Assembly (NCBI RefSeq): GCF_004122145.1 | Contig: NZ_SBKQ01000002.1 | Coordinates: 62,001-126,000, forward strand | Length of the DNA stretch: 64,000 nucleotides | DNA from: Flavobacterium piscinae | Lineage (GTDB): Bacteria > Bacteroidota > Bacteroidia > Flavobacteriales > Flavobacteriaceae | Direction: 5' to 3' | Part shown: one piece after another, positions 19,501-27,000 of the stretch | Layout: each line of letters begins with the position of its first letter | Position numbering within the stretch: the stretch's first letter is position 1 | Notes under the pieces: model-generated | The model's input: the letters and a program-made list of their open reading frames with translations, nothing else | Database searches by the model: none | What the model was told of the DNA's origin: nothing | Translations under genes and position numbers: made by a program

Positions 19501-22404
19501 TGTCGTAAATCTCCAATTATAGAAAAAATAATAAAAAGTATTATCAAGAGGATTTCCTGTAATTTGAGCCACACTTGAAACATACGGATAAGAGGCTCCT
19601 GACGAATTACTTCGTAAGCCAGAGGTTGGCATATTACTTATATAAAGATTATAAGTTCCAACCGGAAGTGGATAGTTTAACGAAATAGTTTGAGGAGTAT
19701 TTCCACCTGTTACTGATGTTGTAAATGGAAAGGTAGCAATTGTGACGTTGAAAGAGTTTCTTAGGACAATTTCACCTGATTGACCGGAAGCCAAAGGAAA
19801 TATATCAACGGCTTGAATAGTTGTACCTGTTAAAACATCAAAACTCATACTTGTTGGAAAAGTAGAATTTTCTGTTGTACCTCCTTGTGTTAACGGGGAA
19901 ATTGGCCCAGCTTTTGCAGTGGCACCAAACGCTTTAGCCTGAGCATAATAAACAGTAGTTGAGTTTAATGAAGGTGTTGTAAAATTATTTCCGGTGAAAA
20001 TGCTTACCCCTCCAGTAGGCACATCGTACCATTCAATAAAAGAACCCGAATTAGGGATCGCAGTCAAATTTAAAGTACCCACACCACATCGAGAAGCTCC
20101 TGAAGAAGACGTAACTAATGGTGTATTACATTCAGTCGTAAATGTCTGGACTTCACTCCAAACACTTCGATCAACTCCCCCACAAAAACCTCTTACCCAA
20201 AGGTAGTAAAACGTAGAAGCTGTTAGTCCTAAAATGGTTGCGGAAGTAACACCTGCACCAACAGAACCGGAAGGAACCGTTGCAAGAGTTGGAGGTGTTG
20301 GAGATGTAGAATAATAATACTGATAGCCATTTGATGGTGGAGGCACAGAAGCAGTCCAAGAAATATTTGCTGAATTATTGGTTACCGAAAGGACTTCTAC
20401 ATCGGTTGGCTCAAAACATGTTGGTGAAACAGTAACGCTAATATCGTCTATGGCAATAAAACTTTGATCTGCTATACTAAAGCCATGAAATCCAATATAA
20501 TACACACCACTACTAACCGGTGTAAAATCAACTGAGGCGACTTGAAAAGCGGTGTTGTTAATATTAAGTAAATCTAACAACGTAACATTCATCCCAGCCA
20601 CATCTTGTGAATTTCCTAAACGTACCCTTAAATTTTCAAAAAAAGTACCCGCAGCTCCTGTATTATACCTGAAAAATAATCGATAAGAGATACCTCCAGT
20701 TAAATTTAATCCCGGCATGAAAAACCAATCATTCATGTCTACGGTAGGATTTTTAGCAATATACATTGCTCTGGGAGAGGAAGAAAAACTTACACCTTGA
20801 ACCCCCCACTGAATAACATCTGCATTATCATTTTCACGAGTAAAACAAGTTGCTAAACCAGCCAATGGTGAAGTATCGAAGTTTTGAGTATATGGAATAT
20901 TGTAATACCCACAAGGTAGTACACCAACATTAATTATATTACTATTAATTGCACAAGGTCCTGGACCAATTGCACGAACACGGTACCAATAATTTGTGGC
21001 CGTAACTAAATCGGACACCGTAAAACTATTCACCAAACCTACTGAAAGGTCGTTATAAGCAGGTAAGATGTTAGTGAATGTATTATTAGTAGAAATGTCA
21101 ATTCTGTAATCAGTAGCAATTGCTACATTATTCCAATTGAGTGTAAATCCATTTCCATTGATTGCAGTGGCTGCAGTAGCTACTGCTGTTGGGGTACAAG
21201 TCGTAGCTGAGGCAGTTAAAATATTTGATAACCGATAAAATGGTGCCCCTATACAATTATCATTATAGGGAATTACCCAATAATAATAAGTTGTTCCTGC
21301 TGTTAATCCGGTTTGTGTAAAAGTCGTGGTAGAGGAAGGAGCACTACTTACCACAGTATAAGTTCCTGCGACAGTATCACCAGCGACCCAATAACCTCCA
21401 TTGCTTATTTCTGTTGCTGTAGGTGGCGTATTAACCAAACTTCTCACTATTAAATAATGAGAAGAAGAAGGTGTTGCCGGTGTAAAGCTATTCCCTATAA
21501 AAGAATTAAATGTTGTATTTGTTCCCCCAATTACAAGTCCTGTCGCCGAAGCAGAAGGTGTCGTACAATTTGATGAAGGAGGCGTCCAAGTATAGGTTAA
21601 ACCAAAATCAGGATAAGCCAAAGAAGGTGGTATTGCAACGGAATTACCAATTGTTCTTACATTACTGGTTGCCGCAGTTCCGGGTAGCGTAGTACCAAAC
21701 CAAGGAGTACTTGTTGTTTTTAACCTATTCAATACATTTCCAGCACCACCATTTCTTGGAAATGTTGTATTTGGTCCACGAAGACCAACTTGCACGGTAC
21801 GGGAAGTTGTTCCAAGCGGCACACAATTTCCATACGATACTTGTATTTGATTTGTGGTTTCAAAAATTTTAATTTGAAAATTAAAAACTCCGGGGTCAAT
21901 TACTCTCTCTGCATTTTGCCATTGGACAACTAGAGATCGATTAGGAGCCACACCTTGAATTTCATATCGAATTGGAGATGAACCTGTATTATCAATCAAA
22001 TTAATCCCTAAACCACTAATTACTCCATCGTGTGCAGTATTAGTACTTATTGGGTTGTACGTAGTTGCCCCGGGTTGTGTAGTTCCAAACGTGATGTATC
22101 CATTTGGACTCACATAACACTCAGTGTGCGTTACTCCATCAAATACAAAATTAAATCCAAAGTTTATTAAAGTGGCTGACCCGGTTGTGTGATTATCCCA
22201 ACCTGCTGGGTAAACTTCAGTTGCGGTTGGAGAAATTGATGTGTAACCTGAAATCGCCTCAGAAAAGGTATATGCCGTAACTTGTGCATTACCAGTAAAA
22301 AAACCTGATAAAAAAAATAGTATTGCCATTATACTAATTTCTTTTCGATCTGAAATAAAACTAGCAATTGTACTTTTACTTGGTAACATTTTTGAGTAAT
22401 TCAT
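16513..22404 (-). CDS. Multidomain T9SS-exported surface protein, type C sorting signal (1963 aa)
   Basis: The signal peptide spans residues 1-40 with cleavage A40|Q41 (FTGNAQ). The N-region is long (~25 residues) before the hydrophobic core. An N-terminal beta-sandwich (~41-275) is followed by FN3-like segments, a MAM/jelly-roll-like domain (~500-655, AIDDISV), FN3 (~660-755), a region with SFDVLTG, an Ig-like repeat, and a second jelly-roll (~1120-1280, GVDNIEV). The shared cassette begins near 1425 (TVWNGTAWSNGLPDNTKR) and contains YDYTYWSSPV, NPYPSAI and RALPF. The last ~85 residues (IKNNQQISVLAS, LFDMRGRK, VTKKIIF) are a type C sorting domain. It is close in architecture and length to the next gene downstream, so an old tandem duplication is likely. 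Predicted cell-surface protein; ligand unknown. Confidence 0.92.
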   Translation of the reverse strand: MNYSKMLPSKSTIASFISDRKEISIMAILFFLSGFFTGNAQVTAYTFSEAISGYTSISPTATEVYPAGWDNHTTGSATLINFGFNFVFDGVTHTECYVSPNGYITFGTTQPGATTYNPISTNTAHDGVISGLGINLIDNTGSSPIRYEIQGVAPNRSLVVQWQNAERVIDPGVFNFQIKIFETTNQIQVSYGNCVPLGTTSRTVQVGLRGPNTTFPRNGGAGNVLNRLKTTSTPWFGTTLPGTAATSNVRTIGNSVAIPPSLAYPDFGLTYTWTPPSSNCTTPSASATGLVIGGTNTTFNSFIGNSFTPATPSSSHYLIVRSLVNTPPTATEISNGGYWVAGDTVAGTYTVVSSAPSSTTTFTQTGLTAGTTYYYWVIPYNDNCIGAPFYRLSNILTASATTCTPTAVATAATAINGNGFTLNWNNVAIATDYRIDISTNNTFTNILPAYNDLSVGLVNSFTVSDLVTATNYWYRVRAIGPGPCAINSNIINVGVLPCGYYNIPYTQNFDTSPLAGLATCFTRENDNADVIQWGVQGVSFSSSPRAMYIAKNPTVDMNDWFFMPGLNLTGGISYRLFFRYNTGAAGTFFENLRVRLGNSQDVAGMNVTLLDLLNINNTAFQVASVDFTPVSSGVYYIGFHGFSIADQSFIAIDDISVTVSPTCFEPTDVEVLSVTNNSANISWTASVPPPSNGYQYYYSTSPTPPTLATVPSGSVGAGVTSATILGLTASTFYYLWVRGFCGGVDRSVWSEVQTFTTECNTPLVTSSSGASRCGVGTLNLTAIPNSGSFIEWYDVPTGGVSIFTGNNFTTPSLNSTTVYYAQAKAFGATAKAGPISPLTQGGTTENSTFPTSMSFDVLTGTTIQAVDIFPLASGQSGEIVLRNSFNVTIATFPFTTSVTGGNTPQTISLNYPLPVGTYNLYISNMPTSGLRSNSSGASYPYVSSVAQITGNPLDNTFYYFFYNWRFTTECISTRIAVNATVALPPAFSLSSSSEEICSGETTPLVTVSGAGSYNTFTWSPNIGISGSIGAGFEFNPTTTTTYTLTAAQTSGALCTNVATITVTVNPLPPAIAIVPASATICENDIQPLSASVGSATATVVYSEDFNSGAPGWVAANTSIAGDVMASQWTLRTSPYNYGSPNWTNTFSSNDASTFFLANSDSQGETTITRTTLTSPPFDLSVYVSASISFWHWLRYISGDVAQVLVSTDGTNWTVVETFLSSQRVGSNWVQHTINLDAYIGNPNVQVRFNFESNWGWAWGVDNIEVSAAISLAVLWSPDTELFTDAGATVPYVAGTPVGIVYAQPTSTRTYTATALGTNGCSTTEDILITVDPTPVGGVLSGSQVLCSDTTPTAITLSGYAGTIIRWESADDAAFTVNVNTIPNTTDTLTPAQMGTITSIKYFRAVIQSGVCPLAYSAVESVEFPTTVWNGTAWSNGLPDNTKRVVFAGNYTSSGDIQACSMEVQSGTVTVLANHNFIVNNQIDVTGPPASTSIIFENNASLIQINDVVNSGSITYRRNSTPMVTYDYTYWSSPVANQTFGSFSPNTNAARFYRWNTAIYNWSNVSVASTFTAGIGYIIRAPGILPFNATTPTVYNGQFVGVPHNGDITVPIVVSGLNDRNLLGNPYPSAISADDFMDDPSNAGVVGGTIYFWTHNTPITNYQYTSNDYAIYNYTGGVGTQSATNSGINNTIPNGTIVAGQGFFMKCAGTGTATFKNSMRLLSNNTQFFRMNSMPLTQSIVNKSRLWLELTNEEGGFKQLLVGYVPEATNGFDSKYDGELTEAGNPVSFYSILNDKKLSIQGRALPFVDNDLIPLGYNSPSEGYYTIQLATFDGFFDDQNIYLEDKLLNIVHNLKNEPYIFFTESGTFESRFILRYTDETLSVTPFDIKNVVVIKNNQQISVLASTNTLLEKIILFDMRGRKIATKENIQSNATTFENLVIANQVLLVQITDESGNSVTKKIIF

Positions 22405-22565
22405 AATATTGTATTAATCCTAAACAGGCATTAAAGCAAAAATAATTTTATTTTGAATAATGTTTATGGAATGATTATAAAAATCTAAAAATCAGATTTT
22501 TCCATTATAAAAATACATCATTTCAATTATCACACTCGGTTTTTATTTTTAAAAAATCAACAAAT

Positions 22566-22610
22566 CGATTAAAGTCAAAAATAATCGACAAAATGCACAT
22601 CACTCGAAAT
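22566..22610. promoter_or_regulatory. Repeated CGAT element upstream of the 1963-aa gene
   Basis: Three CGA-starting half-sites at 22566 (CGATTAAAGTCAAAAAT), 22586 (CGACAAAATGCACAT) and 22605 (CGAAATAAT) are spaced 20 and 19 bp apart. The centre copy matches the strong copies at 23231 and 23286 in its AAAATGxxCAT core. It lies 162-206 bp upstream of the start at 22404. Confidence 0.5.
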
Positions 22611-22677
22611 AATTATCTTATATTTCTTATAAATGGATTTATTTAAAAAATCATAATATAATTCAGTTAAATAAAAT

Positions 22678-22714
22678 AAAAAAACCCTCTAAAAGAAGGG
22701 TTATGAAGGGTTTT
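22678..22714 (-). terminator. Terminator after the small secreted-protein gene
   Basis: The arm AAAACCCT (22681-22688) can pair with AGGGTTTT (22707-22714), or a shorter AACCCT/AGGGTT hairpin can form with 22697-22702. Both are followed on the minus strand by a seven-T run. Two alternative stems make the exact structure uncertain. Confidence 0.7.
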
Positions 22715-22750
22715 AAGTAACTGATTGTTTAGTTTCTTTTTGACGTAAAA

Positions 22751-23104
22751 CTAAACCGTTGCGTTTACATAACTGTCTGCTTTTTTCATAATCGAACGAA
22801 TCAAGATTGTTTTGGTAGACATTCCAGATTTTAAATATTGTTCTTTTTTTGAAACTAAGGAAGAACGGTTAATGGTAGTTGATTCTTCTTTTGCAGTAGA
22901 TACTTTCGTTTCTTGTTTTGCTCCGGAAAACCAATTTGATATTTCAATTGAACTCATTTCAACAGTATTTTCTTGAATCATCTCTTGAGCATTTTCTTCT
23001 GATACCATTTCGTTCGCTACTGATGTTTGAGCAGCAACTTCTGTGATAGCAGAGAAAAGAACTACGATTAAAGTGATTAAGAATTTTGTGTTGATTGCTT
23101 TCAT
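22751..23104 (-). CDS. Small secreted protein of unknown function (117 aa)
   Basis: I place the start at ATG 23104 because it gives a clean signal peptide: KAINTKFLITLIVVLFSAIT followed by EVAAQ, cleavage A25|Q26. A longer reading from 23281 would read through the upstream repeat elements with no export signal at its N-terminus, so I reject it. The mature ~92 residues are Ser/Thr/Glu/Lys-rich and polar, with a conserved-looking tail (SMSTKTILIRSIMKKADSYV-like composition) and no Cys. There is no T9SS sorting domain, so it probably stays in the periplasm or is released by another route. It is a single gene with its own terminator and the densest set of regulatory repeats in the array. I do not recognise its family. 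Confidence 0.75.
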   Translation of the reverse strand: MKAINTKFLITLIVVLFSAITEVAAQTSVANEMVSEENAQEMIQENTVEMSSIEISNWFSGAKQETKVSTAKEESTTINRSSLVSKKEQYLKSGMSTKTILIRSIMKKADSYVNATV

Positions 23105-23171
23105 ATTTATTTTAAAAATTCGTTTTGTTTTTATTTCTGATGTAAAAGTATATCGGTTGTATGCCTCTACC

Positions 23172-23310
23172 CGATTTTTTCGATGACGTGTCGATAAACT
23201 CGATAAAAAGACAACGGACTGAAAGTGAATGGATAAAATGTGCATTTCGTCGATAGTTGCTTTATTGACAGTGCTTTTCATAGAACGACAAAATGTGCAT
23301 TTCGTCTAAT
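23172..23310. promoter_or_regulatory. Cluster of CGAT-type half-sites with two near-identical palindromic copies
   Basis: CGAT half-sites begin at 23172, 23181, 23192 and 23201. Two copies of a stronger element follow at 23231-23254 and 23286-23309, sharing the identical 17-mer AAAATGTGCATTTCGTC and lying 55 bp apart. Each is a near-palindrome of the form CGAyAAAATG-TGCATTTCGTCG. In each, the next C of the repeat follows after 20 bp. The cluster lies 68-206 bp upstream of the small gene's start and directly behind the terminator of the 1103-residue gene. A weak -7-like TACTTTTA (minus) is at 23143-23150. Confidence 0.55.
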
Positions 23311-23325
23311 CAGTCACAATTAGGC

Positions 23326-23355
23326 ATAAAAAAAACCTTCGATTACTCGAAGGTT
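23326..23355 (-). terminator. Intrinsic terminator after the 1103-residue adhesin gene
   Basis: A perfect 9-bp stem (23334-23342 with 23347-23355, arms AACCTTCGA and TCGAAGGTT) with loop TTAC is followed on the minus strand by a T run. It lies 26 bp past the stop at 23382. Confidence 0.86.
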
Positions 23356-23381
23356 TTACAATTTATAAAGTGTTATTTTTA

Positions 23382-26300
23382 CTAGTGAACTACTTTTTTG
23401 GAAATGGTTTGTCCGTCTACTGCAGTCAATTGAACGATTAACACTTGATTTGCAACTCGTTCTAATGGAATGGAGAAAGTAGTTGCTGAAACATCATTTT
23501 GCTCCGCAACTAAACGTGCACGCATATCGAATACTTTTATGTTATTCATTGGAACAGTTCCGGAATTGATTTCGATTGTTTTATTTTTAGAATAAACAAC
23601 TACTGTATTTTCGAGAATTGGATTAGAAACTGACAAGGTACTTTCGTAAACAATTTCAAAACGGTTTGAAAATGTTCCGGCTTCGGAAGTGAAATTGTAT
23701 TCTGATACTTTTAAATTGTGTTCAACATCCAACAATAAATCTCTTAAATAAATTGGTTGTGATTCCAGGAACAGTCCATCTACATGATCGATTGCAATAG
23801 TATAGTCTCCGGCAGAAGTTGCTTTAAATTGTAAAGGAACGATATCAGTTGTTTCAAAAGGCAAGCTTCTTCCTTGTATCACAAATGTTTCATCATTAAT
23901 TAACGAAGTCAAAGCAATTGCTCCATCGTTAATATGTTTTCCATCAATGGCATAATCAATGTCATTCGTGGCATTAGACATGTAGCCTACTAATGTTTGA
24001 GAAAACAATCCTTCCGTATTTGATGCATTTAACCAGATTCTATGACGTTCTACTGTATTTTGCATTCTAAAGAATTGGTTTGCATGGTCATCGATTCGCA
24101 TGGAATTATTGAATTCCAGACTTGTGCCGTTTCCGCTCGCTTCTACAAAGAAACCTTGTCCTGTTTGCAAAACATCATTTGGATCAAATACTTGTGCTTC
24201 GGAATTTGATACAAATCCTCCGGTTGTCCATGAACAATAACTTGGACTGGCTGCATTGTTTGTTTTTCTCCAAAAATATAATGTTCCTGTCGTATTCGCT
24301 GCATTTGTTGAATTACTCACAAAATCAACAGCGTCTATTGGCGATGGATAGGGATTACCAACAGCGTTAAAACGTTGTCCAACTCCATTATCCGTCATCG
24401 TGAAAGTATAATCACCATTGTTAGGAACACCTTCAAAAACACCGGTCCAAATCGTTGGAGTTGTTGGGTGGTTGTTAGGCATTCTAATTAAATACCCTGT
24501 TGCATTGGCAAAATCCGTTGTAGAAGGAACAACTGACGAATATTGATTAGCTGTTGTTGAATAAGTATAAAAACGATTGGCTAAGGTAGATGGAGAAAAA
24601 TCCAGTAAATTTTGTCCTGCTACCGGAGCACTCCACAACGTATAATCTTGGCGAAGTAGTGCAGAACTGTTTCTTTTTACAATGATAGCACCACTATTAT
24701 TGTTAGAAGTTTCCTCTTGCAATAAATTAGCGTTATTTTCTAAGGTAAAACTACTTCCGGTATTTACGGTCAAACTTCCCGCTAAACTCACCGTGTCTCC
24801 GGATGAAATAATAACAGTTGCATTATTGGAAACCGTTAAAGAACATGCGTTTAAATCACCCGCAGAGGTATAATCGTATTCAATTATTGCAGCCGTAGTT
24901 GCAGTAGGTGTTCCATTATCCCAGCTTCCTCCACTGGCCGATGTCCAAGTAGTTGATTCAACAGACACAACCACTTCATCAGTAACCGTACATCCATTGG
25001 ATGTCACTTCTAGAATGTAAGTAGTAGTCACTGTTGGATTTACCGTTGGGTCTTGTTCGGTGGATGTAAATCCGGAAGGAATTGACGTCCAGGAATAGAT
25101 AGGTTCAACAAAATTTCCTGTAATTACAATATCATCTATATACCAATTATCAATATTATAAATGTTTCCATCATATAAGAAACGGTAATAAAAAGCAGAT
25201 TGATTTACAGCCGATAAATCGACTGTTACAGTAGTCGCGGCGACATCTCCTGTGGCAGTTTGACTCCAACGAGTAGTCCAAGTTGTACCATCAGGAGAAG
25301 TTTGCAAAGCAAGGGGAGCATCACCGGCAAACCAATCTAAATTATGTTTAAAATCCATCGATAGATTAGTTAATTCAGTTGCGTCTAATAAAGGAGATTG
25401 AACCCAAATTGAAACAAGTGTAGGATCACCACCGCTAAACCATTGCATTCTTAATTCATTGGCACTACCTCCGGCATTGGTTGTTGCACTTATACTCCAT
25501 CTGTTTGTATCATTTGTTGTCATAGTTGCAAATCCGGTATCCCCATCTATTGTTGATAACGTTTGTATTGCCGCATTATAATCAGCTGAACCATCTAAAA
25601 CAACAGTAGAAGAAGCACAAACAGATACATCTGTACCTGCTGAAACACCGGTTGGTGAAATCAATTCCCCGGAAACACTCACATTTCTTGTTGTTGCTCC
25701 TGTACTAGTGAGAGCAATCGTTGCAGGAGTGGGATTACTTGATAATGCTTTCATCCTGGCATAAATAGTTGTTGTAGCAACGTTTCCTCCTGATTGAGTT
25801 AATACTAATGAATCAGAAAAAGAAACATCATCCGTTGACACTTCAAAACCGGTTGGTGCTGTGATTAAAATATCATCGGTTAATAAAATCCCGGACACTT
25901 GAAAAGTTTGACTTCCGGAAACGGTTAAATTACAAGCTTCGAAAGACGGAAGACTTGTAGTTAAAACTGTAATGACCGGGTCAGTTGGTGGATCAAAACG
26001 ATACACTTGATTGTTGGCCGGTTTAGCGGCAATATCTGTTGTAAAAGTAGTTGAACTGGCAGTAGGACTCGCTCCTGCACTATCCAACGTTAAATAAGTA
26101 TCATTGGCATCATAAATACCAATAGTAGCACTTGGGTTATTTACAGGATCTGCACTCTGTTGGTAACGAAACTCAATTCGATTAGAGCCTTCATATAACC
26201 AAACTTGAAATTTTATGGCATCGGCACCGGATTGATAATTCCATTCATTTCCTCTAAATTCAATTTTCATGATACGATTGGGAGAAGTACCTTCTAATCG

Positions 26301-26693
26301 GTAACGAGCTCTTGCTGTGCTTTGTAAATCATCCCATAAAGGCATTAATACAGGTTTGTTTGTCCCAGCATTGGCTTCACTATTTAGAAAAAATGAATCC
26401 GTAGAAGCAGTGTTAAAAGTAATAAAACCATTACTACTTACCTTAAACTGCGTATAATCGGTACCTGCAAAATTAAAAGTAAAACCAATATTAGTGGTAT
26501 TCGACAATACATCATCTGATGTATTATTCAAACCACCAACATTTGTTGTGCCGGTTAAATTAGCATAGGTTGCTGTGGTAGCTGTAAATGTATAGCTGGA
26601 AGCCGTTTGTGCATTGATCAATAGAATTCCGAATGCTAAAAACAGTACGCTAAATACTACTTTTAAATTCCACTTTTGTAATTGTTTCTCCAT
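23382..26693 (-). CDS. T9SS-exported surface protein, type C sorting signal (1103 aa)
   Basis: The signal peptide spans residues 1-28, with cleavage A28|Q29 (LLINAQ). The N-terminal beta-sandwich (~30-235) contains NIGFTFNFAGTDYTQFKVSS and MPLWDDLQS, the same fold as the second sandwich in the 2461-residue protein. An Ig-like segment (~245-345) follows, then a jelly-roll-like domain (~350-520, containing NWYIDDIVITG) and a PKD-like repeat (~525-575). The shared cassette begins near 578 (WTSASGGSWDNGTPTA) with the motifs YTLWSAPVAGQNLLDFSP, AVGNPYPS, YFWRKTN and GRSLPF. The last ~85 residues (VVYSKNKTIEINSG, VFDMRARL, ISKKVVH) are a type C sorting signal. Predicted surface protein, monocistronic, with its own terminator and upstream element. 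Confidence 0.92.
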   Translation of the reverse strand: MEKQLQKWNLKVVFSVLFLAFGILLINAQTASSYTFTATTATYANLTGTTNVGGLNNTSDDVLSNTTNIGFTFNFAGTDYTQFKVSSNGFITFNTASTDSFFLNSEANAGTNKPVLMPLWDDLQSTARARYRLEGTSPNRIMKIEFRGNEWNYQSGADAIKFQVWLYEGSNRIEFRYQQSADPVNNPSATIGIYDANDTYLTLDSAGASPTASSTTFTTDIAAKPANNQVYRFDPPTDPVITVLTTSLPSFEACNLTVSGSQTFQVSGILLTDDILITAPTGFEVSTDDVSFSDSLVLTQSGGNVATTTIYARMKALSSNPTPATIALTSTGATTRNVSVSGELISPTGVSAGTDVSVCASSTVVLDGSADYNAAIQTLSTIDGDTGFATMTTNDTNRWSISATTNAGGSANELRMQWFSGGDPTLVSIWVQSPLLDATELTNLSMDFKHNLDWFAGDAPLALQTSPDGTTWTTRWSQTATGDVAATTVTVDLSAVNQSAFYYRFLYDGNIYNIDNWYIDDIVITGNFVEPIYSWTSIPSGFTSTEQDPTVNPTVTTTYILEVTSNGCTVTDEVVVSVESTTWTSASGGSWDNGTPTATTAAIIEYDYTSAGDLNACSLTVSNNATVIISSGDTVSLAGSLTVNTGSSFTLENNANLLQEETSNNNSGAIIVKRNSSALLRQDYTLWSAPVAGQNLLDFSPSTLANRFYTYSTTANQYSSVVPSTTDFANATGYLIRMPNNHPTTPTIWTGVFEGVPNNGDYTFTMTDNGVGQRFNAVGNPYPSPIDAVDFVSNSTNAANTTGTLYFWRKTNNAASPSYCSWTTGGFVSNSEAQVFDPNDVLQTGQGFFVEASGNGTSLEFNNSMRIDDHANQFFRMQNTVERHRIWLNASNTEGLFSQTLVGYMSNATNDIDYAIDGKHINDGAIALTSLINDETFVIQGRSLPFETTDIVPLQFKATSAGDYTIAIDHVDGLFLESQPIYLRDLLLDVEHNLKVSEYNFTSEAGTFSNRFEIVYESTLSVSNPILENTVVVYSKNKTIEINSGTVPMNNIKVFDMRARLVAEQNDVSATTFSIPLERVANQVLIVQLTAVDGQTISKKVVH

Positions 26694-26724
26694 AATTCAA
26701 CATTTTGTTTTAAATTATTTTTTT

Positions 26725-26800
26725 CAAAATTATCCATTTTTGCGAAAAAGCAATGGAAAAATATCGATAAAATACATATTTCATCGATGAAATGCATTTT
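26725..26800 (-). promoter_or_regulatory. Putative promoter with CGAT repeat element for the 1103-aa gene
   Basis: CAAAATTA at 26725-26732 reads TAATTTTG on the minus strand, matching the -7 consensus TAnnTTTG. Upstream of it are two half-sites, CGATAAAATACATATTT at 26765 and CGATGAAATGCATTTTT at 26785, exactly 20 bp apart and nearly identical. No good TTTG box is seen ~19 bp upstream of the -7 box. The arrangement therefore suggests an activator site next to a promoter with a poor -33 element. Confidence 0.5.
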
Positions 26801-26947
26801 TTAACAATATATTTAAGTTATATATTACAAAAACAAACATGAAAAACATGTCCTTGCACTTAAAAATATAGTATAAAAGGTTGGGAAATGAGTTTAGGGA
26901 AATGTGGTATTGGGCACAAACGTACAAAAAATAGTTGACAAGTAAAC

Positions 26948-26978
26948 AAAAAAGCCCGTCAAAAAAATGACGGGCTTT
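26948..26978 (-). terminator. Intrinsic terminator after the 1445-residue gene
   Basis: A perfect 11-bp GC-rich stem (26951-26961 with 26968-26978, arm AAAGCCCGTCA) with loop AAAAAA is followed on the minus strand by a short T-rich run (TTTGTTT). It lies 22 bp past the stop at 27001. Confidence 0.83.
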
Positions 26979-27000
26979 CCAGTATAGTTTAAAATATAAG

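Larger units (their letters stand above)
22405..22750. other. 346-bp intergenic spacer
   Basis: It holds the leader and promoter region of the gene starting at 22404 and the terminator of the small secreted-protein gene. CAAAAATA at 22437-22444 reads TATTTTTG on the minus strand, a possible -7 box 33 bp from the start. An 8-bp hairpin (22479-22486 with 22494-22501) sits in the leader. The CGAT-type element is at 22566-22610. No ORF is credible. Confidence 0.55.
26694..27000. other. 307-bp intergenic spacer
   Basis: From left to right it carries the leader of the gene starting at 26693, a possible -7 box at 26725-26732, the CGAT repeat element at 26765-26800, about 140 bp of AT-rich sequence without recognisable signals, and the terminator of the next upstream gene at 26948-26978. 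Confidence 0.6.

Noticed and set aside
23105..23281. Longer start (ATG 23281) for the small secreted protein
   Set aside because: It would add 59 residues encoded by the repeat-element region and bury the signal peptide internally. ATG 23104 gives a normal signal peptide.
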